Shown here in pieces: positions 1 to 8,608 of a stretch of 39,207 nt of DNA. Where the stretch lies: NCBI RefSeq assembly GCF_003201875.1, contig NZ_QJKD01000004.1, positions 394,111-433,317 of the forward strand, in the 5' to 3' direction. The notes beneath the pieces were generated by a model. It did not search any database and was not told where the DNA came from. It worked only from the letters and a program-made list of their open reading frames with translations. The translations under genes were made by a program, and so were the position numbers. Numbering within the stretch: position 1 is the stretch's first letter; every line of letters starts with the position of its first letter. Origin of the DNA: Hungatella effluvii. Lineage in GTDB: Bacteria > Bacillota > Clostridia > Lachnospirales > Lachnospiraceae.

Positions 1-2
1 TG

Positions 3-3000
3 AAATCCGAGCCGACAAAGGAAGGTTATACATTTAGCCACTGGAATTACGGTGAAGATTTCCTGATGCCTGCAAAAGATGTTGAGATCGAAGGAAGCTT
101 TGGGATTAACAGCTATACCATAACGTATAAGGTAGATGGAGTCCAGTATGGCAGTACAGAAACCTATGAATACGGAAGTGCAGTAACGCTGAGAGAAGAA
201 CCAGAGCGGGAAGGTTACACATTTAATGGCTGGAATCGCAAAGGGAATTTCACAATGCCTGCAGAGGATATTGTAATCGAAGGAAGCTTTAAAATCAACA
301 GCTACACGGTGACGTATAAAGTCGACGGAGAGATAAGCGGTGAAGCAGAGTCCTATGAGTATGGGGCAGATGTAACATTGAGAGAAGAGCCGGTAAAAGA
401 AGGCTATACGTTCAGCCACTGGAGTCGGACGACAGGATTTAACATGCCTGCAGAGAATGTAGTAATTGAAGGAAGCTTCCATGTCAACAGTTATACTGTT
501 ACCTATAAAGTTGACGGTGAAATAACTGGAGAAGTGGAGACTTACGAGTATGGTACAGAGGTTAAATTGAGATCCGAACCATCAAAAGAGGGTCATGAGT
601 TTGGCGGCTGGAACAGAACAGAAGATTTCACTATGCCGGCTGAAAATGTTGTAATTGAAGGAAACTTCGATGTTAACGAGTATACCGTAACGTATTTAGT
701 AGATGGCAAGGATTATGGAGAAAAAGAAACATACAAATATGGAACTCCTGTAACCCTGAGAAAAGATCCTGAAAAAGAAGGCCATACATTTAGTGGCTGG
801 AATCAGACAGACGGATTTGTAATGCCAGCTAAAAACGTAGTAATTGAAGGCAGCTTTAGCATCAATAGCTATACGGTTGTATATAAAGTTGACGGAGAGG
901 TAGTTGGGGATACAGAAAGTTATGAATTTGGAGCGCCAGTGTCCTTGAGAACAGAACCTCAGAAAGAGGGCTATACATTTAGCGGCTGGGATCGTGAAAG
1001 CGGATTTAATATGCCAGCTGAAAATGTGGAAATTGAAGGCCATTACAGTATTAATAGTTATACGGTAACATATAAGGTCGATGGTGAACTTTATGGTGAC
1101 ATTGAGACCTATGAGTACAATGCACCTGTAGAGCTGAGGCTGGAACCTCAAAAAGAGGGCTATACATTCGGCGGTTGGAGTTCTGAAACTGGATTTAATA
1201 TGCCGGCTGAAAATGTAGTGATTGAAGGAAGCTTTAAGGTGAATGAATATACTGTAACATACTTTGTTGATGGTAAGTTTTATGATTCAATAGAAACGTA
1301 CTCTTATGGATCGCAGGTAAAGCTGAAAGAAGCACCTCAGAAGGAGGGCTATACATTTAGCGGCTGGGATCATGATGACAGATTTACAATGCCAGCAGAG
1401 GATGTAGTAGTAAAGGGATCATTTAACATTAACAGTTACAAGGTAACTTATGAGGTAGATGGAACGCCATATGGAATGGAAGAGGTTTATAAATATGGCG
1501 AATTAGTAACATTACAGGAGAATCCAACGAAGGAAGGATATACTTTCAGTGGTTGGGATCATAGTAATGAATTTGCAATGCCAGCTAAGGATGTTAAAAT
1601 TAAAGGTAGCTTTATAGTAAACAGCTACACCGTAACGTATAAGGTAAATGGAGAGCAAATTGGTGAACCAGAGACCTATAAGTACGGTGAAGCAGTAACG
1701 CTGAGAGAGAAGCCGTCTAAAGAAGGTTATACATTTAATGGCTGGAGTTATGAGGCTGGATTTAATATGCCGGCTGAAGATGTAGTGATAGAAGGCTCCT
1801 ATCAGATCAACAGCTATACTGTGACGTATAAAGTTGATGGAGAGCAGTTTGGAGAACAGGAGACATATGAGTTTAATGAATTAGTTCAGCTGAGATCCGA
1901 ACCAACAAAAGAGGGTTATACATTTAGCCATTGGAATCGCAGCAGTGAATTTAGTATGCCGGCGAAAGATGTTGTAATCGAAGGAAACTTTAAGATTAAC
2001 AGCTACACAGTAACATATAAGGTGGATGGAAGCCAGTATGGCAGTACAGAAACCTATGAGTATGGAAGTGCAGTAGTACTGAGAGAAGAGCCAAAGAAGG
2101 AAGGTTATACATTTAGTGGTTGGGATCACGAAGATAACTTTAAGATGCCTGCTGATGATGTAGTTATCGAAGGTACCTATCAGATCAACAGCTATACAGT
2201 AACGTATAAAGTTGATGGAGAAGTAAGTGGTGAAGTAGAGACCTATGAGTATGGTGCCGAAGTAACACTAAGAGGCGAGCCTGTAAAAGAAGGTTATACG
2301 TTCAGCCACTGGAGCCAGGACACTGGATTTACAATGCCTGCAAAGAATATGGTAATTGAAGGAAACTTCCTTATCAACAGTTATACAGTTACCTATAAGG
2401 TCGATGGAGAGATATCTGGTGAGGTAGAGACTTACAATTACGGTACAGTAGTTAATTTAAGATCCGAACCAACAAAAGAAGGTCATAAGTTTGGCGGCTG
2501 GAACAGAACTGAAGATTTCACTATGCCGGCTGAAAATGTGATAATTGAAGGAAACTTTGATGTTAACGAGTATACCGTAACATATTTAGTAGACGGCAAG
2601 GATTATGGAGAAAAAGAAACATACAAATATGGAACACCGGTAATCCTGAGAGACAATCCAGAAAAAGAAGGATATACATTTAGTGGTTGGAATCCCGCAA
2701 CTGGCTTTATAATGCCTGCTAGAAATGTTGTAATTGAAGGTTCTTATAAGATTAACAGCTATACAGTAACATATAAGGTGGATGGAGAGCAGTATGGAGA
2801 ACCAGAAACCCATGCGTATGGCGAATTAGTCCAGCTGAAATCTGAACCGACAAAAGAAGGTTATACATTCAGCCACTGGAATCAGAATGCAGAGTTCACC
2901 ATGCCGGCTAAGGATGTAGTAATTGAAGGAAACTTCAGTATTAACAGCTACACAGTAACATATAAGGTCGATGGAACTCAGTATGGAGAGAACGAAACCT

Positions 3001-4772
3001 ATGAGTACGGCAGCACGGTAACTCTGAGAGAAGAGCCGAAAATGGAGGGTTATACATTTAGTGGCTGGAGTCAGACAACCGAATTTAAGATGCCTGCGGA
3101 AGATGTTGTAATTGAAGGCTCTTACAAGATTAACAGCTATACAGTGACATATAAGGTAGATGGAGAACAGTATGGGGAGACAGAGAGCCATGAGTATGGT
3201 GCTTTGGTCCAGCTGAAATCCGAACCGACAAAAGAAGGTTATACATTCAGCCACTGGAATCAAAACGATGAATTCAAGATGCCGGCTAAGGATGTAGTAA
3301 TTGAAGGAAGCTTCAGCATTAACAGCTACACAGTAACGTATAAGGTAGATGGAAGTCAGTACGGAGAGATCGAAACCTATGAGTACGGAAGCCCGGTTAC
3401 TATGAGAGAAGTACCAAAAGAGAAAGGCTATACATTCAGCGGTTGGGATCGTGAAGGAGACTTTACAATGCCAGCAGAGAATGTGGTAATTGAAGGAACC
3501 TTTAGTGTTAACAGTTATACAGTGACGTATAAAGTTGACGGAGAAGTAAGCGGGGCAGTAGAGACTTATGAGTATGGCAGAGAAGTAATACTGAGAGAGG
3601 AGCCTTTAAAAGAAGGCTATACGTTCAGTCACTGGAGCCAGGAAACAGGATTTACAATGCCAGCAGAGAATGTAGTAATTGAAGGAAGCTTCCATGTCAA
3701 CAGTTATACGGTAACCTATAAAGTTGATGGTGAAATCACTGGAGAGGTTGAGACTTACGAATACGGTACAGCGGTTAAATTGAGATCTGAGCCAATAAAA
3801 GAAGGCCATATGTTTGGCGGCTGGAACAGAACAGAGGATTTCATTATGCCGGCTGAAAACGTAGTGATTGAAGGAAACTTTGATGTTAATGAGTATATCG
3901 TGACGTATTTAGTAGATGGTAAGGATTACGGAGAAAAAGAGATGTACAAATATGGAACTCCTGTAACCCTGAGAAAAGACCCTGAAAAGGATGGCCACAC
4001 ATTTAGTGGTTGGAATCAGACGGATGGATTTACGATGCCAGCTAGAAACGTAGTAATTGAAGGCAGTTTTAATGTCAATAACTATACGGTTGTATACAAA
4101 ATTGACGGAGAGGTAGTTGGGGATACAGAAAGCTATGAATTTGGAGCGCCAGTATCCTTGAGATCAGAGCCCCGAAAAGAAGGATATACATTTAGTGGCT
4201 GGAATCGTGAAAGCGGATTTAATATGCCGGCTGAAAATGTAGTGATTGAAGGGAGTTACAGTATTAACAGTTATACGGTAACTTATAAGGTTGATGGAGA
4301 ACTTTACGGAAGCGCAGAGACCTATGAATACAATTCTCCAGTAACCGTAAAAGTTGATCCGACAAAATCTGGTTACACCTTTAGCGGTTGGGACAAAACA
4401 GGCACATTCAGGATGCCGGCTCAGGATATTGAAATAACCGGTACATTTAGTAGAAATTCTAATAATAATGGTGGAAACGGTGGTGGCAGCACCCCAGACA
4501 ACAACAAACCATACGTCCCGAATGGTCCTGGAACTGATGATGGTCCTACCGTTACAATCGATCCGGATGCAGTACCATTAGCAAATGCACCGGTTGACGG
4601 TAACCCGACAGACAACTTAATCCTAATTGATGATGGCAATGTGCCGTTAGCGGGTCTTCCAAAGACTGGCGATCGCGCAGGAGCTCAGGCAGGATTAGCA
4701 GCAATACTTTCCGGATTCCTGTTAGCGGCGTTTACAATGCTGAACAACAAGAAGAAAGAAGAAAACAAGTAA
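3..4772 (+). CDS. LPKTG-anchored surface protein with InlB-type repeats (5' partial)
   Basis: The reading frame is already open at the window edge, so the N-terminus, including any signal peptide, lies upstream. Visible are the end of one repeat, 23 complete repeats, a Gly/Asn/Pro-rich spacer, the sortase motif LPKTG (4656-4670), a hydrophobic helix and a KKKEENK tail. This is the classic signal for sortase A attachment to peptidoglycan. Each repeat follows the pattern NSYTVTYKVDG...ETYEYG...EPTKEGYTFSGW...MPAENVVIEGSF, matching the InlB B-repeat / Listeria-Bacteroides repeat family. Family knowledge suggests a stalk that displays an N-terminal adhesin or enzyme domain away from the wall; that domain is not visible, so the ligand is unknown. 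The visible part is at least 1,589 residues. A terminator follows at 4843. Confidence 0.93.
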   Translation, partial: KSEPTKEGYTFSHWNYGEDFLMPAKDVEIEGSFGINSYTITYKVDGVQYGSTETYEYGSAVTLREEPEREGYTFNGWNRKGNFTMPAEDIVIEGSFKINSYTVTYKVDGEISGEAESYEYGADVTLREEPVKEGYTFSHWSRTTGFNMPAENVVIEGSFHVNSYTVTYKVDGEITGEVETYEYGTEVKLRSEPSKEGHEFGGWNRTEDFTMPAENVVIEGNFDVNEYTVTYLVDGKDYGEKETYKYGTPVTLRKDPEKEGHTFSGWNQTDGFVMPAKNVVIEGSFSINSYTVVYKVDGEVVGDTESYEFGAPVSLRTEPQKEGYTFSGWDRESGFNMPAENVEIEGHYSINSYTVTYKVDGELYGDIETYEYNAPVELRLEPQKEGYTFGGWSSETGFNMPAENVVIEGSFKVNEYTVTYFVDGKFYDSIETYSYGSQVKLKEAPQKEGYTFSGWDHDDRFTMPAEDVVVKGSFNINSYKVTYEVDGTPYGMEEVYKYGELVTLQENPTKEGYTFSGWDHSNEFAMPAKDVKIKGSFIVNSYTVTYKVNGEQIGEPETYKYGEAVTLREKPSKEGYTFNGWSYEAGFNMPAEDVVIEGSYQINSYTVTYKVDGEQFGEQETYEFNELVQLRSEPTKEGYTFSHWNRSSEFSMPAKDVVIEGNFKINSYTVTYKVDGSQYGSTETYEYGSAVVLREEPKKEGYTFSGWDHEDNFKMPADDVVIEGTYQINSYTVTYKVDGEVSGEVETYEYGAEVTLRGEPVKEGYTFSHWSQDTGFTMPAKNMVIEGNFLINSYTVTYKVDGEISGEVETYNYGTVVNLRSEPTKEGHKFGGWNRTEDFTMPAENVIIEGNFDVNEYTVTYLVDGKDYGEKETYKYGTPVILRDNPEKEGYTFSGWNPATGFIMPARNVVIEGSYKINSYTVTYKVDGEQYGEPETHAYGELVQLKSEPTKEGYTFSHWNQNAEFTMPAKDVVIEGNFSINSYTVTYKVDGTQYGENETYEYGSTVTLREEPKMEGYTFSGWSQTTEFKMPAEDVVIEGSYKINSYTVTYKVDGEQYGETESHEYGALVQLKSEPTKEGYTFSHWNQNDEFKMPAKDVVIEGSFSINSYTVTYKVDGSQYGEIETYEYGSPVTMREVPKEKGYTFSGWDREGDFTMPAENVVIEGTFSVNSYTVTYKVDGEVSGAVETYEYGREVILREEPLKEGYTFSHWSQETGFTMPAENVVIEGSFHVNSYTVTYKVDGEITGEVETYEYGTAVKLRSEPIKEGHMFGGWNRTEDFIMPAENVVIEGNFDVNEYIVTYLVDGKDYGEKEMYKYGTPVTLRKDPEKDGHTFSGWNQTDGFTMPARNVVIEGSFNVNNYTVVYKIDGEVVGDTESYEFGAPVSLRSEPRKEGYTFSGWNRESGFNMPAENVVIEGSYSINSYTVTYKVDGELYGSAETYEYNSPVTVKVDPTKSGYTFSGWDKTGTFRMPAQDIEITGTFSRNSNNNGGNGGGSTPDNNKPYVPNGPGTDDGPTVTIDPDAVPLANAPVDGNPTDNLILIDDGNVPLAGLPKTGDRAGAQAGLAAILSGFLLAAFTMLNNKKKEENK
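105..4451 (+). repeat. 23 tandem 189-bp units coding 63-residue InlB-type repeats
   Basis: The coding array is 23 units of exactly 63 codons (13 + 23x63 + 106 residues accounts for the whole stretch from the Met codon at 66 to the stop), so no unit has gained or lost a residue. Units differ mainly after the VDG motif, at the EP-x-KEG position and at the GW-x-x-x-x-x-F position. Groups of consecutive units recur in the same order: the partial first unit plus units 1-6, units 10-14, and units 17-23. Confidence 0.92.
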
Positions 4773-4789
4773 TTTAAGGATCATTTAAC

Positions 4790-4841
4790 AAGTAACAAAG
4801 AAATAAGTAACAAAGAAACAAGCAACCAAGAAACAAGCAAC
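4790..4841 (+). repeat. 15-bp tandem repeat, about 3.5 copies, 3' UTR
   Basis: Directly after the surface protein stop codon there are three 15-bp units of the form aagYaacMaagaaaY plus a half unit. They run up to the terminator hairpin. They are untranslated and A-rich; function is not evident. Confidence 0.8.
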
Positions 4842-4842
4842 G

Positions 4843-4897
4843 GAGGAAGACCACCCGGCAGAATGTACAGTCTGCCGGCTGGTCTTCCTCTATTTTT
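4843..4897 (+). terminator. Rho-independent terminator of the surface protein gene
   Basis: A 20-bp stem (4843-4862 with 4871-4890, one mismatch) with an 8-nt loop is followed by tatttttgtt. It isolates the surface protein gene from the MATE gene downstream. Confidence 0.92.
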
Positions 4898-5009
4898 GTT
4901 CATTCCCCCGTTTCTGAAGAAACCGCTGGTAATCAGGGAAGAGTTGTGATAGATTATATAGTTGGTAAAATTGACTCGTGAATTGCAACAAGACAGGGAG
5001 CATGTAAAG

Positions 5010-6374
5010 ATGACAAAGGATATGACACAGGGAAAGCCGCTGAAGCTGATTCTGGCGTTTTCCATTCCGCTGCTGATCGGAAATATTTTTCAGCAGTTTT
5101 ACAATATGGTGGATTCCATTATTGTGGGACAGTTTATTGGAGAGGAGGCACTGGCGGCCGTGGGTTCCACCGGTTCCATGGTGTTCCTCGTAATCGGTTT
5201 CTGTAATGGAATCGCCAGCGGATTTGGGGTTATGATATCTCAGGCGTTTGGAGCGGGTGACAAGAAACGCCTGCGGAATTACGTCGCTGTAGCGCTGATG
5301 CTCAGCGCAGCGGTTATGGTGGTTTTAACTGCAGTGACCATGGTAACGACTGAACCGCTTTTAAGGCTTATGAGAACACCTGAAAATATTATGGAAGGCG
5401 CCTCCTCATACCTGATGATGATTTATGGCGGTCTGGGGGCAACGCTTTATTATAATGTGCTTTCCTGCATTCTCAGAGGTGTTGGGGACAGCCGTACGCC
5501 GCTCTATTTCCTGATTGTGTCCTCTCTTTTAAATGTAGTGTTGGATCTGCTGTTTGTTATCACATTCCATATGGGAGTAGCCGGCGCCGGACTGGCTACG
5601 GTAATCGCTCAGGGAGTATCCGCGGTGCTGTGTCTTATCTATATGTTAAAAAAATTTCCGATGCTGCGGTTGGAAAAATCGGATTTCCGGTGCCGGTGGT
5701 ATACGGTGGTTCAGATGTTCAGTGTGGGTCTTCCGATGGCGCTGCAATTTTCGATTACTGCGGTTGGCGTTATGATTCTTCAGAGTGCTATCAATGACTT
5801 TGGGTCCACTGTGGTGGCTTCCTATACGGCCGCGTCTAAAGTCGAGAATTTATCTACGCAGATTATGATTACACTGGGGGCGGCTATGGCGACGTATTGC
5901 GGACAGAATATGGGCGCTGGCCGGTTCGACCGGGTAAAGGAAGGCGTGCGCCAGTCTTACATGATCGTACTGGGGGCTGTATCGGTCGCGGTATTCATAT
6001 CGGCTGTGTGCGGCGAAAGCATTGTGAGGTGGTTTATATCCAATCCATCAGAAGAGGTGTTAGGGTATGCGACTACTTATCTGCACACGATATCGTGGTA
6101 TTTCGTATTTCTGGCATTTCTTTTTCTGTACCGCAACGTCCTTCAGGGCCTTGGAAATGGAATCCTTCCTATGTTGTGTGGCGTGGCCGAGATGGTTGTA
6201 AGGACCATTATTGCCTTTACACTCACAGGCCAATGGGGATATATGGCAATCTGCATGGCTAGCCCGCTGGCGTGGATTGCGGCATGCATTCCATTATGGT
6301 TGTGCTACCAGATTCAGATTCGTGATCCTCAGAGATGGTTTTTGAGAAAACGGGTCCACCCCGGGAAGAATTGA
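5010..6374 (+). CDS. MATE family multidrug/cation efflux protein
   Basis: A 454-residue polytopic membrane protein of the usual MATE length. The opening GKPLKLILAFSIPLLIGNIF, followed by QQFYNMVDSIIVG and, later, GVGDSRTP, is typical of the DinF/NorM-like MATE branch common in Clostridia. It is expected to export drugs or metabolites against a sodium or proton gradient; the substrate cannot be read from sequence. An upstream TTG at 4962 is open in frame but has no ribosome binding site. The ATG at 5010 has GGGAG nine bases before it and fits the family's N-terminus. The gene stands alone between two terminators, and its stop codon lies inside the loop of its own terminator. Confidence 0.93.
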   Translation: MTKDMTQGKPLKLILAFSIPLLIGNIFQQFYNMVDSIIVGQFIGEEALAAVGSTGSMVFLVIGFCNGIASGFGVMISQAFGAGDKKRLRNYVAVALMLSAAVMVVLTAVTMVTTEPLLRLMRTPENIMEGASSYLMMIYGGLGATLYYNVLSCILRGVGDSRTPLYFLIVSSLLNVVLDLLFVITFHMGVAGAGLATVIAQGVSAVLCLIYMLKKFPMLRLEKSDFRCRWYTVVQMFSVGLPMALQFSITAVGVMILQSAINDFGSTVVASYTAASKVENLSTQIMITLGAAMATYCGQNMGAGRFDRVKEGVRQSYMIVLGAVSVAVFISAVCGESIVRWFISNPSEEVLGYATTYLHTISWYFVFLAFLFLYRNVLQGLGNGILPMLCGVAEMVVRTIIAFTLTGQWGYMAICMASPLAWIAACIPLWLCYQIQIRDPQRWFLRKRVHPGKN

Positions 6375-6396
6375 ACTTCCCGGGTTTTTCTTTTTA
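6360..6396 (+). terminator. Terminator overlapping the MATE stop codon
   Basis: A 9-bp stem (cccgggaag at 6360-6368, cttcccggg at 6376-6384) is followed by tttttcttttt. The 7-nt loop contains the TGA stop codon (6372-6374), so the last codons of the gene form the left arm. Confidence 0.93.
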
Positions 6397-6505
6397 AGAA
6401 AATAAGAGGATAAAATACGTTTGCTAAATCACCAGACAGAATAATTTAGTAATATTTAAGAAATTTGAAGGAATAGCGGGGCTTCCACGAAACCTTTGTT
6501 TATGG

Positions 6506-6511
6506 TATACT
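6506..6511 (+). promoter_or_regulatory. Extended -10 promoter for the S1-domain gene
   Basis: TATACT preceded by TGG (extended -10, TGn). The -35 position 17 bp upstream is a poor match (TTCCAC). The same tATGGTATA context recurs at 7689 and 12486. Confidence 0.6.
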
Positions 6512-6568
6512 GTAAAGGAAAATTATTAAATTTTACATAAAATAATAACATAAATGGAGGAGAGAAAC

Positions 6569-7648
6569 ATGAGTGAAGAAAAAAATGTAACTCTGGAGCA
6601 GGATGTGCTTGTGGAGGAAGAGGCGGTAAACGCACCGGCTGAACCGGTAACAGAAGCGGAGTCAGCAGAGTCCAAGTCAGTAGAAGCAGCGTCAGCAGAG
6701 GCAACGCCAGCAGAGGCAGCGCCAACAGAGGCAGCACAACCCCAGCCAGAAGCCCGCGTAGAAACCATGGAAGACTATGCCAAAGAGCTGGAAGCTTCCT
6801 TTAAGCGCGTAAAAGAAGGCGATGTCCTGACCGGAACTGTAGCAGGCGTGACGGAAGACCAGGTTTTGGTTGACTTGAAATATTACGCAGGTGGCGTGAT
6901 CAACAAGGAGAACATCAACGGTGATCCTGATTTCCAGCTTCAGGCGGAGATCCACCCTGGCGATGAGATTACAGCCACGGTCATCAGCACCGACGACGGG
7001 GAAGGCAATATCGAGCTATCCATGAAGGAAGCCAACGAAAATATGTTATGGGATAAGTTTGCAGCGATGCTGGCCGACCGCACCATTGTAAACGTTAAGA
7101 TCGCGGAGATCGTCAAAGGCGGAGCTGTTGCGTATCTGGAGGGCGTCAGAGCATTTATTCCGGCTTCCAAGCTGGCGGCGGAATATGTTGAGGACTTAGA
7201 GGAATATAATGGAAAGACCATAGAAGCCACCGTTATTACCGCTGATCCGGAAGCAAAGAAACTGGTGCTTTCCGGTAAGGAGCCTGCGCGTGCGAAGCTT
7301 CAGGAAGAAAAGAATAAGAAGATCGCCAAGTGTGAAGTGGGAGCCGTCATGGAAGGAACCGTGGATACACTAAAAGAGTATGGCGCATTTGTAAACCTGG
7401 AGAACGGCTTATCCGGACTTCTGCATATTTCACAGATTAGTAACCAGAGAATCAAACATCCGGGAGCTGTCTTAAAGGAAGGCCAGACGGTAAAAGTAAA
7501 AATTATCTCCATTAAAGACAACAAGATCAGCTTAAGCATGAAGGCCCTCGAACCGGAAGAGGAAATCGATTTAGAAGGATTCGATTTCAAGGGCGACGGA
7601 GAAGTGACTACGGGCCTGGGCGCGCTGTTAAAAGGATTAAAATTTTAG
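6569..7648 (+). CDS. S1-domain RNA-binding protein (ribosomal protein S1-like)
   Basis: A 359-residue protein with an acidic, Ala/Glu/Pro-rich N-terminal tail (about residues 15-65) and three S1 OB-fold domains at about 83-154, 170-237 and 256-326. The last is canonical, with YGAFVNLENGLSGLLHIS and KISLSMKAL. Three S1 domains plus a disordered tail is the short S1 architecture of Clostridia, in contrast to six in E. coli; a role in mRNA binding by the 30S subunit is inferred. The tail is coded by an imperfect 15-bp repeat (about 6694-6738, AEATP-type pentads). The ATG at 6554 contains the Shine-Dalgarno sequence itself (atggaggag), so the ATG at 6569 is taken as the start. It is transcribed from its own extended -10 promoter. 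Confidence 0.88.
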   Translation: MSEEKNVTLEQDVLVEEEAVNAPAEPVTEAESAESKSVEAASAEATPAEAAPTEAAQPQPEARVETMEDYAKELEASFKRVKEGDVLTGTVAGVTEDQVLVDLKYYAGGVINKENINGDPDFQLQAEIHPGDEITATVISTDDGEGNIELSMKEANENMLWDKFAAMLADRTIVNVKIAEIVKGGAVAYLEGVRAFIPASKLAAEYVEDLEEYNGKTIEATVITADPEAKKLVLSGKEPARAKLQEEKNKKIAKCEVGAVMEGTVDTLKEYGAFVNLENGLSGLLHISQISNQRIKHPGAVLKEGQTVKVKIISIKDNKISLSMKALEPEEEIDLEGFDFKGDGEVTTGLGALLKGLKF

Positions 7649-7688
7649 AAAGTCAGGAAAAAGAATATAAAATGCCGGGTTTCTATGG

Positions 7689-7694
7689 TATACT
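7689..7694 (+). promoter_or_regulatory. Extended -10 promoter plus 5' UTR hairpin for the alarmone synthetase
   Basis: TATACT with TGG before it predicts a start site near 7700. The transcript would begin almost at once with a hairpin: cgggcagag (7703-7711) pairs with ctctgcccg (7726-7734). No T-run follows, so it is not a terminator. It could protect the 5' end of the mRNA. Confidence 0.55.
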
Positions 7695-7779
7695 AATTCT
7701 AACGGGCAGAGGCGTTTTGACGCGGCTCTGCCCGGACTGACTAGAATGCGGACACGTGGTGAGGAAGGGAGGAATGAAG

Positions 7780-8472
7780 ATGAATATTCCCAATTCATTT
7801 AACCAGGTTGACCAGTGGAAATCTGTGATGTTTTTGTATGACTCGGCATTAAAGGAAATCAATACAAAGATTGAGATACTCAATAATGAGTTCGTGCACA
7901 TCTACAATTACAATCCGATTGAGCATATCAAGTCCCGTCTTAAGACGCCGGACAGTATCGTTAAGAAGCTGAAGCGCTACGGATTTGAAGTGACGATCGA
8001 CAACATGGTGGAAAAGTTAAGCGATATCGCGGGAATAAGGATTATCTGTTCCTTTACATCAGATATCTATCAGATCGCTGAGATGATAACGAAACAGAGC
8101 GATGTTACGGTGCTCTACGTAAAAGATTACATTAAGAATCCAAAGCCAAATGGCTATAAGAGTTATCATATGGTTGTGACGATTCCGATTTATCTGACTG
8201 ACGGACCTGTCGATACGAAGGTGGAGATTCAGATCAGAACGATTGCCATGGACTTCTGGGCAAGTCTGGAACATAAGATCTATTACAAATTTGAAGGAAA
8301 TGCCCCGGCGTATTTACAGCAGGAGTTGAAGGCCTGTGCGGATGTGGTGAATATGCTGGATGTAAAGATGTTTTCCTTGAATCAGGCTATTTTGGAACTT
8401 GCAGAGGCACAGCGGACGCAGGATCAGGAGATGCCCGATGACGAGGAAGTGGCAGAGGAAGAATTACCGTAG
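7780..8472 (+). CDS. Small alarmone synthetase (RelQ/YjbM-type GTP pyrophosphokinase)
   Basis: A 230-residue single-domain RelA/SpoT synthetase that transfers pyrophosphate from ATP to GTP or GDP, making (p)ppGpp. Visible motifs are IKSRLKTPDSIVKKL (50-64, ATP site), DIAGIRI (82-88), NPKPNGYKSYH (120-130, GTP-binding loop), VEIQIRT (148-154, with the catalytic Glu149) and WASLEHKIYYK (160-170). There is no HD hydrolase, TGS or ACT domain, so it should only synthesise. The acidic C-terminus (MPDDEEVAEEE) is typical of the small synthetases. The start at 7780 has GGGAGG seven bases upstream; GTG 7756 and ATG 7774 are also in frame but poorly spaced. Monocistronic, closed by the terminator at 8480. 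Confidence 0.92.
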   Translation: MNIPNSFNQVDQWKSVMFLYDSALKEINTKIEILNNEFVHIYNYNPIEHIKSRLKTPDSIVKKLKRYGFEVTIDNMVEKLSDIAGIRIICSFTSDIYQIAEMITKQSDVTVLYVKDYIKNPKPNGYKSYHMVVTIPIYLTDGPVDTKVEIQIRTIAMDFWASLEHKIYYKFEGNAPAYLQQELKACADVVNMLDVKMFSLNQAILELAEAQRTQDQEMPDDEEVAEEELP

Positions 8473-8479
8473 AATGTGG

Positions 8480-8517
8480 GCAGCCAGAGCGGATTCCATC
8501 CGTTCGGGCTGCTTTTT
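8480..8517 (+). terminator. Terminator after the alarmone synthetase
   Basis: gcagcc (8480-8485) pairs with ggctgc (8507-8512), with an inner cgga/tccg stem, followed by ttttt. Confidence 0.85.
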
Positions 8518-8535
8518 AGCAAATCAGGCGGGGAC

Positions 8536-8580
8536 TGAAACAACAGGATATGGATTGAAACGACAGGCTATGGAATGAAA
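8536..8580 (+). repeat. 20-bp tandem repeat, two copies plus
   Basis: tgaaacaacaggatatggat is followed by a second 20-bp copy with three differences and a partial third (tgaaa). It lies between a terminator and the glycerophosphodiesterase start, so it is in the promoter or leader region of that gene. I cannot assign a function. Confidence 0.7.
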
Positions 8581-8608
8581 ATAATAACCCTGTAGAAGAA
8601 GGTTGTAT

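Noticed and set aside
696..3809. Several long open frames on the - strand across the surface protein repeats
   Set aside because: They recur with the 189-bp unit, have no ribosome binding sites and arise from the codon usage of the repeat on the + strand.
5897..6262. 121-residue + strand frame inside the MATE gene
   Set aside because: Out-of-frame shadow, rich in Arg and Gly, without a ribosome binding site.
8536..8580. Possible CRISPR-like repeats
   Set aside because: The 20-bp copies are directly adjacent with no spacers, only two and a bit copies, and no cas genes.
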